A stretch of 64,000 bases of DNA from Yimella sp. cx-51 (GTDB taxonomy: Bacteria > Actinomycetota > Actinomycetes > Actinomycetales > Dermatophilaceae), in NCBI RefSeq assembly GCF_017654605.1, contig NZ_CP072113.1, forward strand, positions 1,674,001 to 1,738,000. The letters are read 5' to 3'. Below, one piece after another: positions 37,006 to 46,177 of the stretch. Position 1 is the stretch's first letter, and each line of letters opens with the position of its first letter. Position numbers and translations under genes: made by a program. The notes beneath the pieces were generated by a model. The model did no database searches. It saw nothing but the letters and a program-made list of their open reading frames with translations, and had not been told where the DNA came from.

Positions 37006-37527
37006 TCAGACGGAAGCGACGACGCTGATCTGACGGCCCTTGAGGTGGCGGCGGCCGTCCAGTGCAGCGATCTCGAGCAGGAACTCGACCCCGACGATGG
37101 TTGCGCCGGCTCGCTCCAACAATTGCGCGGCAGCGGTGGCGGTGCCACCGGTGGCGAGGACGTCGTCGACCAGGAGCACGCGCCGGCCCGCGCACGACTG
37201 CGCCGGCACCTCGATGGTGGCCTGGCCGTATTCGAGGTCGTAGGACTGGCTGATGGTATCGCCGGGAAGCTTGCCGGCCTTACGCACCGGCAGGAATCCC
37301 ACCTGCATCACCTGTGCCAGCGGTGCACCGACGATCAACCCACGGGCCTCGATGCCACCGACCAGATCGATCTGGCCCTGCCAGCGCTCGGCGATGTCGG
37401 TGAGCACCCTCGCGAATGCTGCCGCATCGGCGAACAGCGGGTTGAGATCCTTGAAGAGCACACCCGGCTTCGGGAAGTCGGGGATGTCGTGCACGTGCGC
37501 TAACAGCACCTGCTCGACGTCGCTCAT
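37006..37527 (-). CDS. apt: Adenine phosphoribosyltransferase
   Basis: 173-residue purine salvage enzyme making AMP from adenine and PRPP. The PRPP motif is RVLLVDDVLATGGTA near residue 117; FPKPGVLFKDLNPLFAD and GIEARGLIVGAPLA are typical of Apt. ATG overlaps the secF stop (ATGA). Confidence 0.96.
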   Translation of the reverse strand: MSDVEQVLLAHVHDIPDFPKPGVLFKDLNPLFADAAAFARVLTDIAERWQGQIDLVGGIEARGLIVGAPLAQVMQVGFLPVRKAGKLPGDTISQSYDLEYGQATIEVPAQSCAGRRVLLVDDVLATGGTATAAAQLLERAGATIVGVEFLLEIAALDGRRHLKGRQISVVASV

Positions 37528-38678
37528 TCGGTGTCCTTGGTGGCCCAGGGGTGGACCTCGCGCTTGCGGGAGGCTCGCTCGGCACGCGCCGCGGCGAGCT
37601 CCTTCTCGCGCTCGGGGTCGACGACACCCGAGGAGACCTCGGCGCTGTCATCGTCCGCATCGGAGGTTCCGGTCGCCGCTTGGTACTGCGCGGCACGGCG
37701 CGAGAGTTCCTGCACGCCTGGCTCACGGTTGCGCAGGAAGACCAGCAACGGGGTCGCGATGAAGATCGAGGAGTAGGTGCCCACCGCGATACCGATGAAC
37801 AACGCCAGAGCGAGGTCGAGCAGGGTGCCCGGGCCGAGCAGCGTGATACCGACGACGAGGATCGAGGCGACCGGCAGCAACGCCACCACGGAGGTGTTGA
37901 TCGACCGCACCAACGTCTGGTTGACCGCATAGTTGGCGGCCTGGGCGTACGACCTGCGACCGGTGGCGAAGGCCTCCTGGCCGTTCTCGCGCACCTTGTC
38001 GAACACCACGACGGTGTCGTAGATCGAATAACCGAGGATCGTCAGGAAGCCGATCATGGTGGCCGGCGACACCTCGAACCCGGAGAGGGCGTAGATGCCC
38101 ACCGTGAACGCGAGGTCGTGCAGTAGTGCGACGAGAGCGGAGAAGGCCATCGCCCAGGTGCGGAAGTAGAGCGCCAGCACCACCGAGACCAAGACGAGGA
38201 AGACCACCAACGCGATGATGGCCTTGTTGGTCACGGTCTTTCCCCACGACGGGCCGATGTAGGAGCTGTCGACCGACGTGGCCGGCACCTTGAACTCCGT
38301 GGCCAGCGCGTTCGACACCTTCTCGGTGTTGGCCGCGGAGGTGGCGCTACCGGATTCGCCACCGAGCGTCTTGGCCTGGATGCGGATCTGGTTGGTGCCG
38401 AGCTTGGTGACGCTGATCGTCTCGTTCATACCGGTGGCGGTGCGGACGACGTCCTTGGCCCGCTGCTCGTAATCGGTCATGTTGGAGACGCCCTGCACCC
38501 GCAGCTCGGAGCCGCCCTTGAACTCCAGGCCGAGGTTCAGCCCGCGGCCGAACAGACCGACCGCAGCCAACGCCAGCAGCACGACCGAGATGGCGAACCA
38601 CAACTTACGGCGTCCGACGATGTCGAACTGTCGACGTCCGGTATAGAGGTCGTTTCCGAATTTCGCGAAGCTCATCAT
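37524..38678 (-). CDS. secF: Protein translocase subunit SecF
   Basis: 384-residue membrane protein with six helices that works with SecD to drive late steps of Sec export. Landmarks: LEFKGGSELRV near the start, LTILGYSIYDTVVVFDKVREN and NQTLVRSINTSVVALLPV. The C-terminal cytosolic tail is charged. Two ATGs in tandem (38678, 38675). It follows the secD stop by 3 nt. Confidence 0.96.
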   Translation of the reverse strand: MMSFAKFGNDLYTGRRQFDIVGRRKLWFAISVVLLALAAVGLFGRGLNLGLEFKGGSELRVQGVSNMTDYEQRAKDVVRTATGMNETISVTKLGTNQIRIQAKTLGGESGSATSAANTEKVSNALATEFKVPATSVDSSYIGPSWGKTVTNKAIIALVVFLVLVSVVLALYFRTWAMAFSALVALLHDLAFTVGIYALSGFEVSPATMIGFLTILGYSIYDTVVVFDKVRENGQEAFATGRRSYAQAANYAVNQTLVRSINTSVVALLPVASILVVGITLLGPGTLLDLALALFIGIAVGTYSSIFIATPLLVFLRNREPGVQELSRRAAQYQAATGTSDADDDSAEVSSGVVDPEREKELAAARAERASRKREVHPWATKDTE

Positions 38679-38681
38679 GAG

Positions 38682-40649
38682 TTACAGCGCTCCTTCCGCG
38701 GCAGCCGCGGCCTTGCGGTCGGCGATCGTGACGCGGCCTCGACCTGCGTACGTGACGCCGCTCGCGCCCAGGCGCTCCGGGCTGAAACCGGACCAGTTGT
38801 GACCGTTGCCGAAGAACTTCGTGCGGGCCAGCAGGCTGAGCATCGGATGGGTGAACATCATGACGACGACGAGGTCGATCAGCGTGGTGACACCGAGGGT
38901 GAACGCGAACGCCTTGACGCTCGACTCCGACAGCACGTAGAGCACGGCGGCGGCGAGGAAGTTGACGGCGTCCGAAATGATGATCGTGCGCTTGGCGCGG
39001 GCCCAACCGGTCTCAACCGCAGTCCGGAGTGGACGTCCTGATCTGACTTCATCGCGTACTCGTTCGAAGTAGACGATGAAGCTGTCCGCGGTGATACCGA
39101 TCGACACGATGAGTCCGGTGATGCCGGCCATGGTGAGTCGGAAGTTGTTCGCGTAGCCCAGGAAGGTGACGGCGCCGTAGCTCAGCACGGCGGCCACGAT
39201 CAACGATGCGACGGTGACCAGGCCGAGCGCACGGTACTGCAGCAGCGAGTAGAGGACGACGAGCAGCATGCCGATCAGGCCGGCGAGCAGGCCCTTCTGC
39301 AACTGGTCGGCGCCCAGCTGCGGGCTGATCTGGTCGGAGGTGAGCTCCTTGAAGCTCACCGGAAGAGCACCGAACTTCAACTGGTCGGCGAGAGTCTTAG
39401 CGCTGTCAGCAGTGAATCCACCGCTGATCTCGGCGCGGCCGTCGTTGATCGCGCTGCTGGTGGTGGGGGCCGAGATCACGACGCCGTCGACGGTGATGGC
39501 CGAACGGTTCTGGTCGCCCTGCAGCACCGAGATGCGCTGGGTCATCTTGCCGAAGGCGGCCTTGCCCCTGTCGTTGAACTCCAGGTTGACGCCCACCTCG
39601 CCGGTGGCGATGCCCTGCTGGTTGGTGCGCTGACCGAAGGAGGCATCGGTGATCCAGGCGCCCTGCACCTCGACCGGGCCGAGCAGGAGGGTCTCGTTGC
39701 CTTCTTTGGTGCAGGCGACCGTCGGCTCGGTGGAGGGTGCCTGGGCAGAGGCCTCACGCCACTGCGCGGCGGTCGGGCCGGCCTTGGCGTTGGAGTTGGT
39801 GCAGCTGAGTGCCTGGAGCAGGTTGGTGTAGGTCTCGCCCTTCTTGGCCAGACCCTGCTTGATCCAGAAATCACTGACCGGCTTGGACGCCCACGCGGTG
39901 TCGGAGGGGCTGGTGGGCTCGCCGGGCGCGGTCTGCGGGGTGGCCGAAGCGGTCGGCGCTCCCGGCAGCGTGGGCTGCGCCGACGGCGTAGCAGTCGGAG
40001 CGGCCGGAGGGGTCGATTCGGCAGCCGCGGCGTAGGCCTCCGGGAACGGCGCGTTGGCGCTGGTGGAGGACGCCTTGGGGGCGCTGGAGGACGCTGGTGA
40101 TTGGGTGGCCTGCGAGGTCGGGCTGCTGGTGGCGGCCGGCGACGAGGTGGCAGGCGTGGACGCGCTCGGCGACGCCGACGTGCTCGCGGGAGCGCTTGGC
40201 GGCAACGGCAGCGTCGGCTGTGCCGCCTGATCGGCGGTCGGCTGGCTCGCCTGGATGACCGCACGGATCATCAACTGCGACGACTGCGCCAGCGAATCGA
40301 GGATCTCCTTGGACGGGTTTCCCGGAATCGCCACGACGATGCTGCGGTCACCCAGCGTGCTGACCTCGGCCTCGGCGACACCGGAACCATCGACACGTTG
40401 ACGGATGATGCTCACGGCCTGGTTGACCTGTCCGGCGTTCACCGTTTGGCCAGCGCCCAACACGGGTTCGAGCACGACCTGGCGTCCGCCCTCGAGGTCG
40501 AGGCCGAGCTTGGGGGTCCACTGACCCTTGGGGTTGCCCCACACGGTCGTCGCGGCGATGCCGCCGAAGAGGGCGGCGATGATGAGCAGAAGCAGGAAGA
40601 GCGTGCGCTTGGGCTTGCCGGCCGGGGCACGACGGGTACGGGTCGCCAT
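38682..40649 (-). CDS. secD: Protein translocase subunit SecD with long Ala/Pro/Ser/Thr-rich insert
   Basis: 655 residues. First helix at about 15-35, then the periplasmic P1 domain (LGLDLEGGRQVVLEP, SIIRQRVDGSGVAEAEV). Residues about 134-256 are a low-complexity A/P/S/T-rich insert inside P1, longer than in most SecD proteins. The C-terminal six-helix part has GLLAGLIGMLLVVLYSLLQY, ITADSFIVYFERVRDEV and VTTLIDLVVVMMFTHP. Second subunit gene of the yajC-secD-secF operon. Confidence 0.96.
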   Translation of the reverse strand: MATRTRRAPAGKPKRTLFLLLLIIAALFGGIAATTVWGNPKGQWTPKLGLDLEGGRQVVLEPVLGAGQTVNAGQVNQAVSIIRQRVDGSGVAEAEVSTLGDRSIVVAIPGNPSKEILDSLAQSSQLMIRAVIQASQPTADQAAQPTLPLPPSAPASTSASPSASTPATSSPAATSSPTSQATQSPASSSAPKASSTSANAPFPEAYAAAAESTPPAAPTATPSAQPTLPGAPTASATPQTAPGEPTSPSDTAWASKPVSDFWIKQGLAKKGETYTNLLQALSCTNSNAKAGPTAAQWREASAQAPSTEPTVACTKEGNETLLLGPVEVQGAWITDASFGQRTNQQGIATGEVGVNLEFNDRGKAAFGKMTQRISVLQGDQNRSAITVDGVVISAPTTSSAINDGRAEISGGFTADSAKTLADQLKFGALPVSFKELTSDQISPQLGADQLQKGLLAGLIGMLLVVLYSLLQYRALGLVTVASLIVAAVLSYGAVTFLGYANNFRLTMAGITGLIVSIGITADSFIVYFERVRDEVRSGRPLRTAVETGWARAKRTIIISDAVNFLAAAVLYVLSESSVKAFAFTLGVTTLIDLVVVMMFTHPMLSLLARTKFFGNGHNWSGFSPERLGASGVTYAGRGRVTIADRKAAAAAEGAL

Positions 40650-40652
40650 ACC

Positions 40653-40976
40653 TCAGGCCTTCTCGTCGGTGTCGCCGGACGTCGGCAGCGGCTCGATGAT
40701 GCGGCGCGGGACGATCGCCCGACGGTCGAATTGCACCTGCACGCCCTGTGCGATCTCCAAGGTGGCGGTCTGGTCGTCCATGGCGACCAGGCGTCCGAAC
40801 AGTCCGGAGGTGGTCGACACCTCTTCGCCGACCTCGATCTCCTTCTGCGCCTGCGCGAACTGCTTCTGTCGGCGACGGCTGAACCAGAACATCACGGCCA
40901 GCAGCACCAAGGGCAGCAGCAGCAGGATGACACCGGAGGAGGATTGACCGCTCGCTTGAGTGGCGAGTGCGTGCAT
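40653..40976 (-). CDS. yajC: Preprotein translocase accessory protein YajC
   Basis: 107 residues with one N-terminal helix (about 14-32, VILLLLPLVLLAVMFWF) followed by RRRQKQFAQAQKEIEVGEEVSTTSG and a small beta domain, the standard YajC form. ATG 40976 is chosen over a longer reading because it gives the normal short N-terminus and has AGGGAG upstream. Heads the yajC-secD-secF-apt operon. Confidence 0.93.
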   Translation of the reverse strand: MHALATQASGQSSSGVILLLLPLVLLAVMFWFSRRRQKQFAQAQKEIEVGEEVSTTSGLFGRLVAMDDQTATLEIAQGVQVQFDRRAIVPRRIIEPLPTSGDTDEKA

Positions 40977-41054
40977 GTGAGTGGTGCTCCCTGCATCGAT
41001 CGTGTGGTTGTGACAGGCATCGGACCGCGAAAGGGCACGATGCACCGCCGAGTG

Positions 41055-41083
41055 AGTCTAGGTGAGCCGGACGCGCGACCCAA
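41055..41083 (-). promoter_or_regulatory. Promoter of yajC-secD-secF operon
   Basis: On the minus strand TTGGGT (41078-41083), 17 nt, TAGACT (41055-41060). Spacing is ideal and it lies about 80 nt ahead of the yajC ATG in the gap after ruvB. Confidence 0.6.
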
Positions 41084-41108
41084 CTTCGGTGCGTGATCCG
41101 ACGGCCGT

Positions 41109-42212
41109 TCAGTCGCTGAAACGACCCTCCGTCTCTGGCAACGTGGGCTGCTGCGCCCACGTTCCCGCGTCCTTGGGTGGGGTGAGCCCAAGGTGCTGCC
41201 ACGCCAAGGCGGTGGCGGCGCGCCCGCGGGGTGTGCGCAGCAGATAACCCTCCCGCACCAGGTAGGGCTCGGCCACCGTCTCGACCGTGTCGGGCTCCTC
41301 CCCCACCGCGACGGCGAGCGTGGTGAGGCCGACGGGTCCTCCGGCGAAACGCTTGCACAGTGTTTCGAGCACGCCGCGGTCGAGCCGGTCGAGGCCCTTG
41401 GCGTCGACGTCGAAGAGCTTGAGGGCGGCCATGGCCGACGGCTGGTCGACCACCTCGCTGCCGTGGATCTGGGCGTAGTCGCGCACCCGCCGCAGCAAGC
41501 GGTTGGCGATGCGAGGCGTCCCGCGCGAGCGGCCGGCGATCTCGGCGATGCCCTGACGCGTCGACTCCACGCCGAGCAGACCGGCGCTGCGGTGCAGGAT
41601 CGCGGCAAGATCTTCGGCGGTGTAGAAGTCGAGATGACCCGTGAAGCCGAACCGGTCGCGCAACGGCGCAGGCAGCAGTCCGGCTCGGGTGGTGGCACCG
41701 ACGACGGTGAACGGCGGGAGTTCCAACGGGATGGCGGTCGCACCCGGGCCCTTGCCGACGATCACGTCGACGCGGAAATCCTCCATTGCCAGGTAGAGCA
41801 TTTCTTCAGCGGCCCGAGCCATGCGGTGGATCTCGTCGAGGAAGAGCACTTCACCCTCGGCCAGCGACGACAGAATGGCGGCCAGATCGCCGGCGTGCTG
41901 GATCGCCGGTCCGCTGGTGATGCGGATCGGCTGCTCCAACTCGGCCGCGATGATCATCGCCAGGCTCGTCTTACCCAGGCCAGGAGGGCCGGAGAGCAGC
42001 ACGTGGTCGGGCGTGGTGCCACGCCGCTTGGCGGCGGCGAGCACCAGGCCGAGCTGCTCGCTCACCCGCGGCTGACCGGGAAACTCCGACAACCGGCGCG
42101 GCCGGAGCGCGGCCTCGAAGTGGCGTTCGTCCGGCGCTCCGCCAGGGTCGACGATGCGCGCGGTGGCCTCGTAGGAGTCGTCGTCGTAGTGGTCGTTCAT
42201 GGCTGGGGTCAC
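41109..42212 (-). CDS. ruvB: Holliday junction branch migration ATPase RuvB
   Basis: 367-residue AAA+ motor of Holliday junction migration. Walker [10 protein letters not shown] near residue 74, Walker [10 protein letters not shown], sensor GATTRAGLL and the arginine-finger region PLRDRFGF are present; the C-terminal winged helix contains [22 protein letters not shown] 42212 overlaps the ruvA stop as GTGA; ATG 42200 is an alternative. Confidence 0.97.
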   Translation of the reverse strand: MTPAMNDHYDDDSYEATARIVDPGGAPDERHFEAALRPRRLSEFPGQPRVSEQLGLVLAAAKRRGTTPDHVLLSGPPGLGKTSLAMIIAAELEQPIRITSGPAIQHAGDLAAILSSLAEGEVLFLDEIHRMARAAEEMLYLAMEDFRVDVIVGKGPGATAIPLELPPFTVVGATTRAGLLPAPLRDRFGFTGHLDFYTAEDLAAILHRSAGLLGVESTRQGIAEIAGRSRGTPRIANRLLRRVRDYAQIHGSEVVDQPSAMAALKLFDVDAKGLDRLDRGVLETLCKRFAGGPVGLTTLAVAVGEEPDTVETVAEPYLVREGYLLRTPRGRAATALAWQHLGLTPPKDAGTWAQQPTLPETEGRFSD

Positions 42213-42814
42213 CGGCCCAGGTGTCGCAAGGTGGCACGCAGCAGGGCCGACACCTCACGCGGGGCGTCGTCGGTCTTGGCGACACGCTCGACGGCGTCCT
42301 GCGCCTGCTTGGTCGACCAACCCAGGCCCACGAGCGCATCGACCACCTGCTGATGGTTTTCGTCCTGAGGTGCAGCGACAGGCTCGACGGGAAGCGGGGT
42401 CGCGAGGCCACCGATGACGCCCACCTTGTCCTTGAGTTCGAGGACGATGCGTTCGGCGCCCTTCTTGCCGATTCCGGGCACCTTCACCAGCGTCGGCACG
42501 TCGCCACCGGCAATGGCGTCGCGCAACACCTCGGGTGCGTGCACCGCGAGCATTGCCATGGCCAGCCGGGGCCCGACGCCGCTGACGGTCTGCACGAGTT
42601 CGAAGAGTTTGCGCTCGGCATCCTCGGCGAAGCCGTAGAGCGTGAGCGAGTCTTCGCGCACGACGAGGGTGGTGAAGAACGTGGCTTCCTGGCCGGTGCG
42701 GGCTGCCCCCGCATGCACGGGAGTGGTGTGGACGAGCATGCCCACTCCCCCGACCTCGACGACGACGTGGTCGAGACCGGCGCTCAAAACGGCGCCGCGG
42801 ATGGAAGCGATCAT
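42209..42814 (-). CDS. ruvA: Holliday junction DNA-binding protein RuvA
   Basis: 201-residue tetrameric junction-binding protein. The start [13 protein letters not shown], the HhH motifs [12 protein letters not shown] and [19 protein letters not shown], and the C-terminal RuvB-binding domain ([18 protein letters not shown]) are all present. The ATG at 42814 and its GAGGA ribosome site (5-nt spacing) lie inside the last unit of the 62-bp tandem repeat. Confidence 0.96.
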   Translation of the reverse strand: MIASIRGAVLSAGLDHVVVEVGGVGMLVHTTPVHAGAARTGQEATFFTTLVVREDSLTLYGFAEDAERKLFELVQTVSGVGPRLAMAMLAVHAPEVLRDAIAGGDVPTLVKVPGIGKKGAERIVLELKDKVGVIGGLATPLPVEPVAAPQDENHQQVVDALVGLGWSTKQAQDAVERVAKTDDAPREVSALLRATLRHLGR

Positions 42815-42876
42815 CGGGGTCCTCGCGAAGTATCGGAGCGAGGCACGAGCGGAGAACTTCGTGGGGTGATGGTCAT
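42811..42876 (-). CDS. Mini-ORF 3 of ruvC-ruvA junction
   Basis: Identical to the other two. Its stop overlaps the ruvA ATG (ATGA at 42811-42814), so a ribosome ending here would be placed on the ruvA start. Confidence 0.45.
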   Translation of the reverse strand: MTITPRSSPLVPRSDTSRGPR

Positions 42877-42997
42877 CGGGGTCCTCGCGAAGTATCGGAG
42901 CGAGGCACGAGCGGAGAACTTCGTGGGGTGATGGTCATCGGGGTCCTCGCGAAGTATCGGAGCGAGGCACGAGCGGAGAACTTCGTGGGGTGATGGT
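42812..42997. repeat. Three perfect 62-bp tandem repeats between ruvC and ruvA
   Basis: Units 42812-42873, 42874-42935 and 42936-42997 are identical base for base, followed by the first 5 bases of a fourth. Each unit, read on the minus strand, carries ATG, 21 codons, GAGGA and then the next ATG. A 6-bp inverted repeat CGAAGT / ACTTCG lies inside each unit. There are no spacers, so this is not a CRISPR. See the three mini-ORFs. Confidence 0.97.
42873..42938 (-). CDS. Mini-ORF 2 of ruvC-ruvA junction
   Basis: Identical in sequence to mini-ORF 1. GAGGA lies 5 nt before its ATG at 42938, and start and stop each overlap the neighbours by 4 bp (ATGA). Confidence 0.45.
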   Translation of the reverse strand: MTITPRSSPLVPRSDTSRGPR

Positions 42998-43000
42998 CAT
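42935..43000 (-). CDS. Mini-ORF 1 of ruvC-ruvA junction
   Basis: 21-residue peptide beginning [14 protein letters not shown]. Its ATG overlaps the ruvC stop (ATGA at 42997-43000) and its TGA overlaps the ATG of mini-ORF 2 in the same way. The peptide is Ser/Arg/Pro-rich and resembles no known family, so its value may be the act of translation. Whether it is translated is not known. Confidence 0.45.
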   Translation of the reverse strand: MTITPRSSPLVPRSDTSRGPR

Positions 43001-43563
43001 CGTGCGTACCTACTGACGGTGCGGGGCACCTGGTGCTCCTCGGGTCGGGAAACTCGTTGTGCAGCAGCTGCTTTGGCAATGCGCTGCTGCGCGCCGCCGC
43101 GCCACACGTGGCAGATGGCCAGGGCGAGAGCGTCGGCGGCGTCGGCCGGTTTGGGGGCGGTGTCGAGACGAAGGATGCGGGTGACCATCGCGGTGACCTG
43201 GGCCTTGTCGGCGCGGCCGTTGCCGGTGACGGACGCCTTCACCTCACTGGGGGTGTGCAGCACCAGCGGCAGCCCTCGTCGGGCGGCGGCGAGCATCGGC
43301 ACGGCGGAGGCCTGCGCGGTGCCCATGATCCCCTTGATGTTCGCCTTGGCGAAGACCCGCTCGACGGCGACGACGTCCGGCTCGTGGTCGGACATCCATT
43401 GGTCGATCTCGGTCTGCAGGCTGAGCAGACGTTCGGCCGGGTCGTCGTGCACCGGCGTCCGGATGACACCGACGGCCACCAACTGCACCGGCTGGCCGAT
43501 TCCGCCGTCGACGACACCGATGCCGCACCTGGTCAACCCAGGGTCGACGCCGAGAACGCGCAC
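42997..43563 (-). CDS. ruvC: Crossover junction endodeoxyribonuclease RuvC
   Basis: 188-residue Holliday junction resolvase. The first catalytic Asp is in [13 protein letters not shown], a catalytic Glu in [14 protein letters not shown], and C-terminal acids in [17 protein letters not shown] 43563 is preferred over GTG 43581 or ATG 43569 because GAGGAG lies 6 nt before it and it gives the exact family start. The stop is shared with mini-ORF 1. Confidence 0.95.
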   Translation of the reverse strand: MRVLGVDPGLTRCGIGVVDGGIGQPVQLVAVGVIRTPVHDDPAERLLSLQTEIDQWMSDHEPDVVAVERVFAKANIKGIMGTAQASAVPMLAAARRGLPLVLHTPSEVKASVTGNGRADKAQVTAMVTRILRLDTAPKPADAADALALAICHVWRGGAQQRIAKAAAAQRVSRPEEHQVPRTVSRYAR

Positions 43564-43664
43564 ACTCATCTCCTCGCACACATGTTCGGGTGAGCCACGA
43601 CTCTAACCGGGCCCGCCGGGCCGCTCGGGCACGACTCGCCGCGCGCTCGTCGAATGGAGACGAA

Positions 43665-43696
43665 CGGACCCCGCGAGCGGGGGCTCGCGGGGTCCG
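43665..43696. terminator. Hairpin terminator between yebC and ruvC
   Basis: Perfect 14-bp stem CGGACCCCGCGAGC with a GGGG loop, 17 nt beyond the yebC stop. No U-run, as is frequent in high-GC actinomycetes. It suggests that ruvC-ruvA-ruvB are not simply read through from yebC. Confidence 0.7.
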
Positions 43697-43713
43697 TCAC
43701 GTCTGCGGCGTGA

Positions 43714-44475
43714 TCAGTCTTCTTCGGCGTCGAGCTCGGCCAGCACCTCGTCGGAGACATCACCGTTGGCGAAGACGTTCTGCACGTCGTCGGAGTCTTC
43801 CAGTGCCTCGATGACACGGAACATCTTCTTGGCGCCGTCCTTGTCGAGTGGCACCTCGACGGTGGGCAGCCAGGACGACTCGGCCGAGTCGTAGTCGACG
43901 CCGGCAGCCTGCAATGCCTCACGCACCGCGACGAAGTCGCCTGCCTCGGAGACGATCTCGAAGGCTTCGCCCAGATCGTTGATCTCCTCGGCGCCCGCGT
44001 CGAGCACGATCTCAAGCAGGTCGTCCTCGGTGTTCTCGCCCTTGGGGACGATCACGACACCCTTGCGGTGGAACTGGAAGGCGACCGACCCGCTGTCGGC
44101 CATCGAGCCACCATTCTTCTGTAGCGCGGTGCGCACCTCCGCCACAGCGCGGTTCTTGTTGTCGGTGAGGCACTCGATGAGCAACGCGACGCCACCGGGT
44201 GCATAGCCCTCGTACATGAGGGTCATGTACTCCGCGCCACCGGCTTCAGCACCCGAGCCGCGCTTGACGGCGCGGTCGATGTTGTCGTTGGGCACCGACG
44301 ACTTCTTCGCCTTCTGGATGGCGTCGTAGAGGGTGGGGTTTCCTCCGGGGTCGCCGCCGCCCTGACGTGCCGCGACCTCGATGTTCTTGATGAGCTTGGC
44401 GAAGAGTTTGCCCCGCTTGGCGTCGATCGCAGCCTTCTTGTGCTTCGTCGTCGCCCACTTGGAGTGACCGCTCAT
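43714..44475 (-). CDS. yebC: YebC/PmpR family protein
   Basis: 253-residue protein of the three-domain YebC fold: [25 protein letters not shown] is an almost invariant start; [24 protein letters not shown] and [22 protein letters not shown] follow. Members have been described as DNA-binding regulators and, more recently, as translation factors helping at proline stretches. Function here is therefore open. Confidence 0.95.
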   Translation of the reverse strand: MSGHSKWATTKHKKAAIDAKRGKLFAKLIKNIEVAARQGGGDPGGNPTLYDAIQKAKKSSVPNDNIDRAVKRGSGAEAGGAEYMTLMYEGYAPGGVALLIECLTDNKNRAVAEVRTALQKNGGSMADSGSVAFQFHRKGVVIVPKGENTEDDLLEIVLDAGAEEINDLGEAFEIVSEAGDFVAVREALQAAGVDYDSAESSWLPTVEVPLDKDGAKKMFRVIEALEDSDDVQNVFANGDVSDEVLAELDAEED

Positions 44476-44528
44476 GTCTCCCTCTACACAGTTGTCCGTG
44501 ACGTACGGCCTTGCGGCCGTCGTTCATC

Positions 44529-45146
44529 TTACGGCGCTGCGGCCCGCACCATGGCCGCGAAGTAGGAGTGCACCCGATGGTCGCCGGTCACTTCGGGGTG
44601 GAAGGACGTGGCGAGCAGATTGCCCTGCCGCACTGCGACCGGCCGCCCGGACGCATCACCGTGCCCCTCGGGCACGCGTGCGAGCACCTCGACCGCGCCT
44701 CCCCATTCCTGCACCCACGGCGCTCGGATGAACACGGCCTGGACGGGTTCGGGCCCGACAACCGGCATGTCGAGATGGCATTCGAAGGAGTCGACCTGAC
44801 GTCCGAAAGCATTGCGCCGCACGGAGATCGACATCCCACCGATCGGCAGCTGATCGGTCGTGCCGTCGACGATCTGGTCAGCGAGCAGGATCATTCCGGC
44901 GCATGACCCGTAGACCGGCATGCCGTCGGCGATCCGCGCACGGATCGGATCACGTAACTCGAAGATGCGGATGAGCTTGTCGATCGTGGTCGACTCTCCG
45001 CCAGGGAGCACGAGCCCGGCCACTTCGGCCAGCTCCGAGGAACGCCGGACCGGCATCGCCACCACACCCGTGCTTTCGAGGGCGCCGAGGTGCTCGCGGA
45101 CGTCCCCCTGGACGGCGAGCACTCCGACCGTGGGCTGCTGCGTCAT
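44529..45146 (-). CDS. pdxT: Pyridoxal 5'-phosphate synthase glutaminase subunit PdxT
   Basis: 205-residue class I glutaminase that feeds ammonia to PdxS. Catalytic Cys in [11 protein letters not shown], His and Glu in SFHPEVTGD, and the [10 protein letters not shown] loop are intact. Separated from pdxS by a divergent GNAT gene, whereas in many bacteria the two are adjacent. Confidence 0.95.
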   Translation of the reverse strand: MTQQPTVGVLAVQGDVREHLGALESTGVVAMPVRRSSELAEVAGLVLPGGESTTIDKLIRIFELRDPIRARIADGMPVYGSCAGMILLADQIVDGTTDQLPIGGMSISVRRNAFGRQVDSFECHLDMPVVGPEPVQAVFIRAPWVQEWGGAVEVLARVPEGHGDASGRPVAVRQGNLLATSFHPEVTGDHRVHSYFAAMVRAAAP

Positions 45147-45185
45147 TGATCAACCTTTCGTCATTCGTCCGGCTAGCCTCGTCGG

Positions 45186-46160
45186 GTGCAATCCCGCGAA
45201 GCCGTCGTCATTCGTCCTCGGCGCCCCGAAGATGTGGCCGCTCTCGTCGAGGTGATGGGCCGCCAGCAGCCGGTTTCGCGCTACCCGCTGGTGTGGCCGC
45301 TGTCCGAACCCGCTGCCGACTTCATCGCCCGTGGAACCGAGCGCGCGGCGTGGGTGGCCGAGGTGGACGGGGTGGTGGTCGGCCATGTGTCGTCGACGAT
45401 CGTGCCGGATGATGAGATCCACTCCGTGTGGTCGCGCAGCACCGGCCGACCGAACAGCGAACTCGGCTGTGTCTCTTCGCTGTTCGTCGATCTGGACGTC
45501 ATCGGCAAGGGAGTGGGTGGCCGGTTGCTCGACACGGCAGTCGCTGAAATCCGCGGCGGTGGGCGAACGCCGGTGCTCGATGTGACCACCCAGACGCAGA
45601 ATCCGGCGAGCAGCGTCTACGAGCACCGTGGCTGGCAGCTCGTGGGCCATGCGCGCCCGCTGTGGCTGCCGCCGGACGAACCCGATGTGAGGTTCTATGT
45701 GCTGCCGGATTCGATGGGTCGGCAGGTGCTGAGCGGGACGGTCGTGCCCGGTCACGGGGTGGCCTCCGGCGCGGCGGCCGACTCCCCGCACCCGGCCGGC
45801 ACCATCAGTCTGCAGCTGCCGCACTTCGCCGCCCGTGGTGTCGACCTGAGCGGGCTGCGTCCTGCGACGATCAACCTGGACGTGGGTGCGCGGGTGACGA
45901 TCGACCGCCCGACGCTCACTCTCACCGATGTCGCCTGGACCGATCACCATGATGCAGAGACCTTTTCGTTCGTTCGATGCTTCGTGAAATGGGCTGCAAC
46001 CACGCTCTTCGGATACGTCTACTACCCGCATCCGGAGACCAAACCCGCTCACTTCCAGGCTGATTCGGTGCTGGAACTGCTGATGCCCGACCTTCCCGGA
46101 TTGGCCTACGGGAATGAGCTGTCCATCGAGGTGCCGTCCGGGTCGATCAGTTTTCACTGA
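45186..46160 (+). CDS. GNAT acetyltransferase fused to an unassigned C-terminal domain
   Basis: 324 residues. The N-terminal ~155 residues are a GNAT domain (IRPRRPEDVAALVEVM, the GKGVGGRLLDTAVAEI acetyl-CoA loop, NPASSVYEHRGWQLVGHARP). The C-terminal ~140 residues form a separate domain with LPHFAARGVDLSGLRPATIN and YVYYPHPETKPAHFQ, which I recognise only as a conserved but unnamed type. GTG start at 45186. It sits between pdxT and pdxS on the opposite strand, so a link to vitamin B6 metabolism is possible but unproven. Confidence 0.8.
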   Translation: MQSREAVVIRPRRPEDVAALVEVMGRQQPVSRYPLVWPLSEPAADFIARGTERAAWVAEVDGVVVGHVSSTIVPDDEIHSVWSRSTGRPNSELGCVSSLFVDLDVIGKGVGGRLLDTAVAEIRGGGRTPVLDVTTQTQNPASSVYEHRGWQLVGHARPLWLPPDEPDVRFYVLPDSMGRQVLSGTVVPGHGVASGAAADSPHPAGTISLQLPHFAARGVDLSGLRPATINLDVGARVTIDRPTLTLTDVAWTDHHDAETFSFVRCFVKWAATTLFGYVYYPHPETKPAHFQADSVLELLMPDLPGLAYGNELSIEVPSGSISFH

Positions 46161-46177
46161 TCGACCCGGCGGCTAGG

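Noticed and set aside
41193-42353. 387-residue plus-strand ORF antisense to ruvB
   Set aside because: Shadow of ruvB/ruvA; no ribosome site and His/Arg/Asp-rich composition typical of antisense frames.
42812-43002. CRISPR array
   Set aside because: Units are directly abutting with no spacers, the unit is 62 bp, and no cas genes are present.
42873-43079. Single 68-residue ORF across the repeats and the ruvC end
   Set aside because: It is out of frame with ruvC, has no ribosome site and arises because the repeat happens to lack stops in that frame; the ATGA-linked mini-ORFs explain the structure better.
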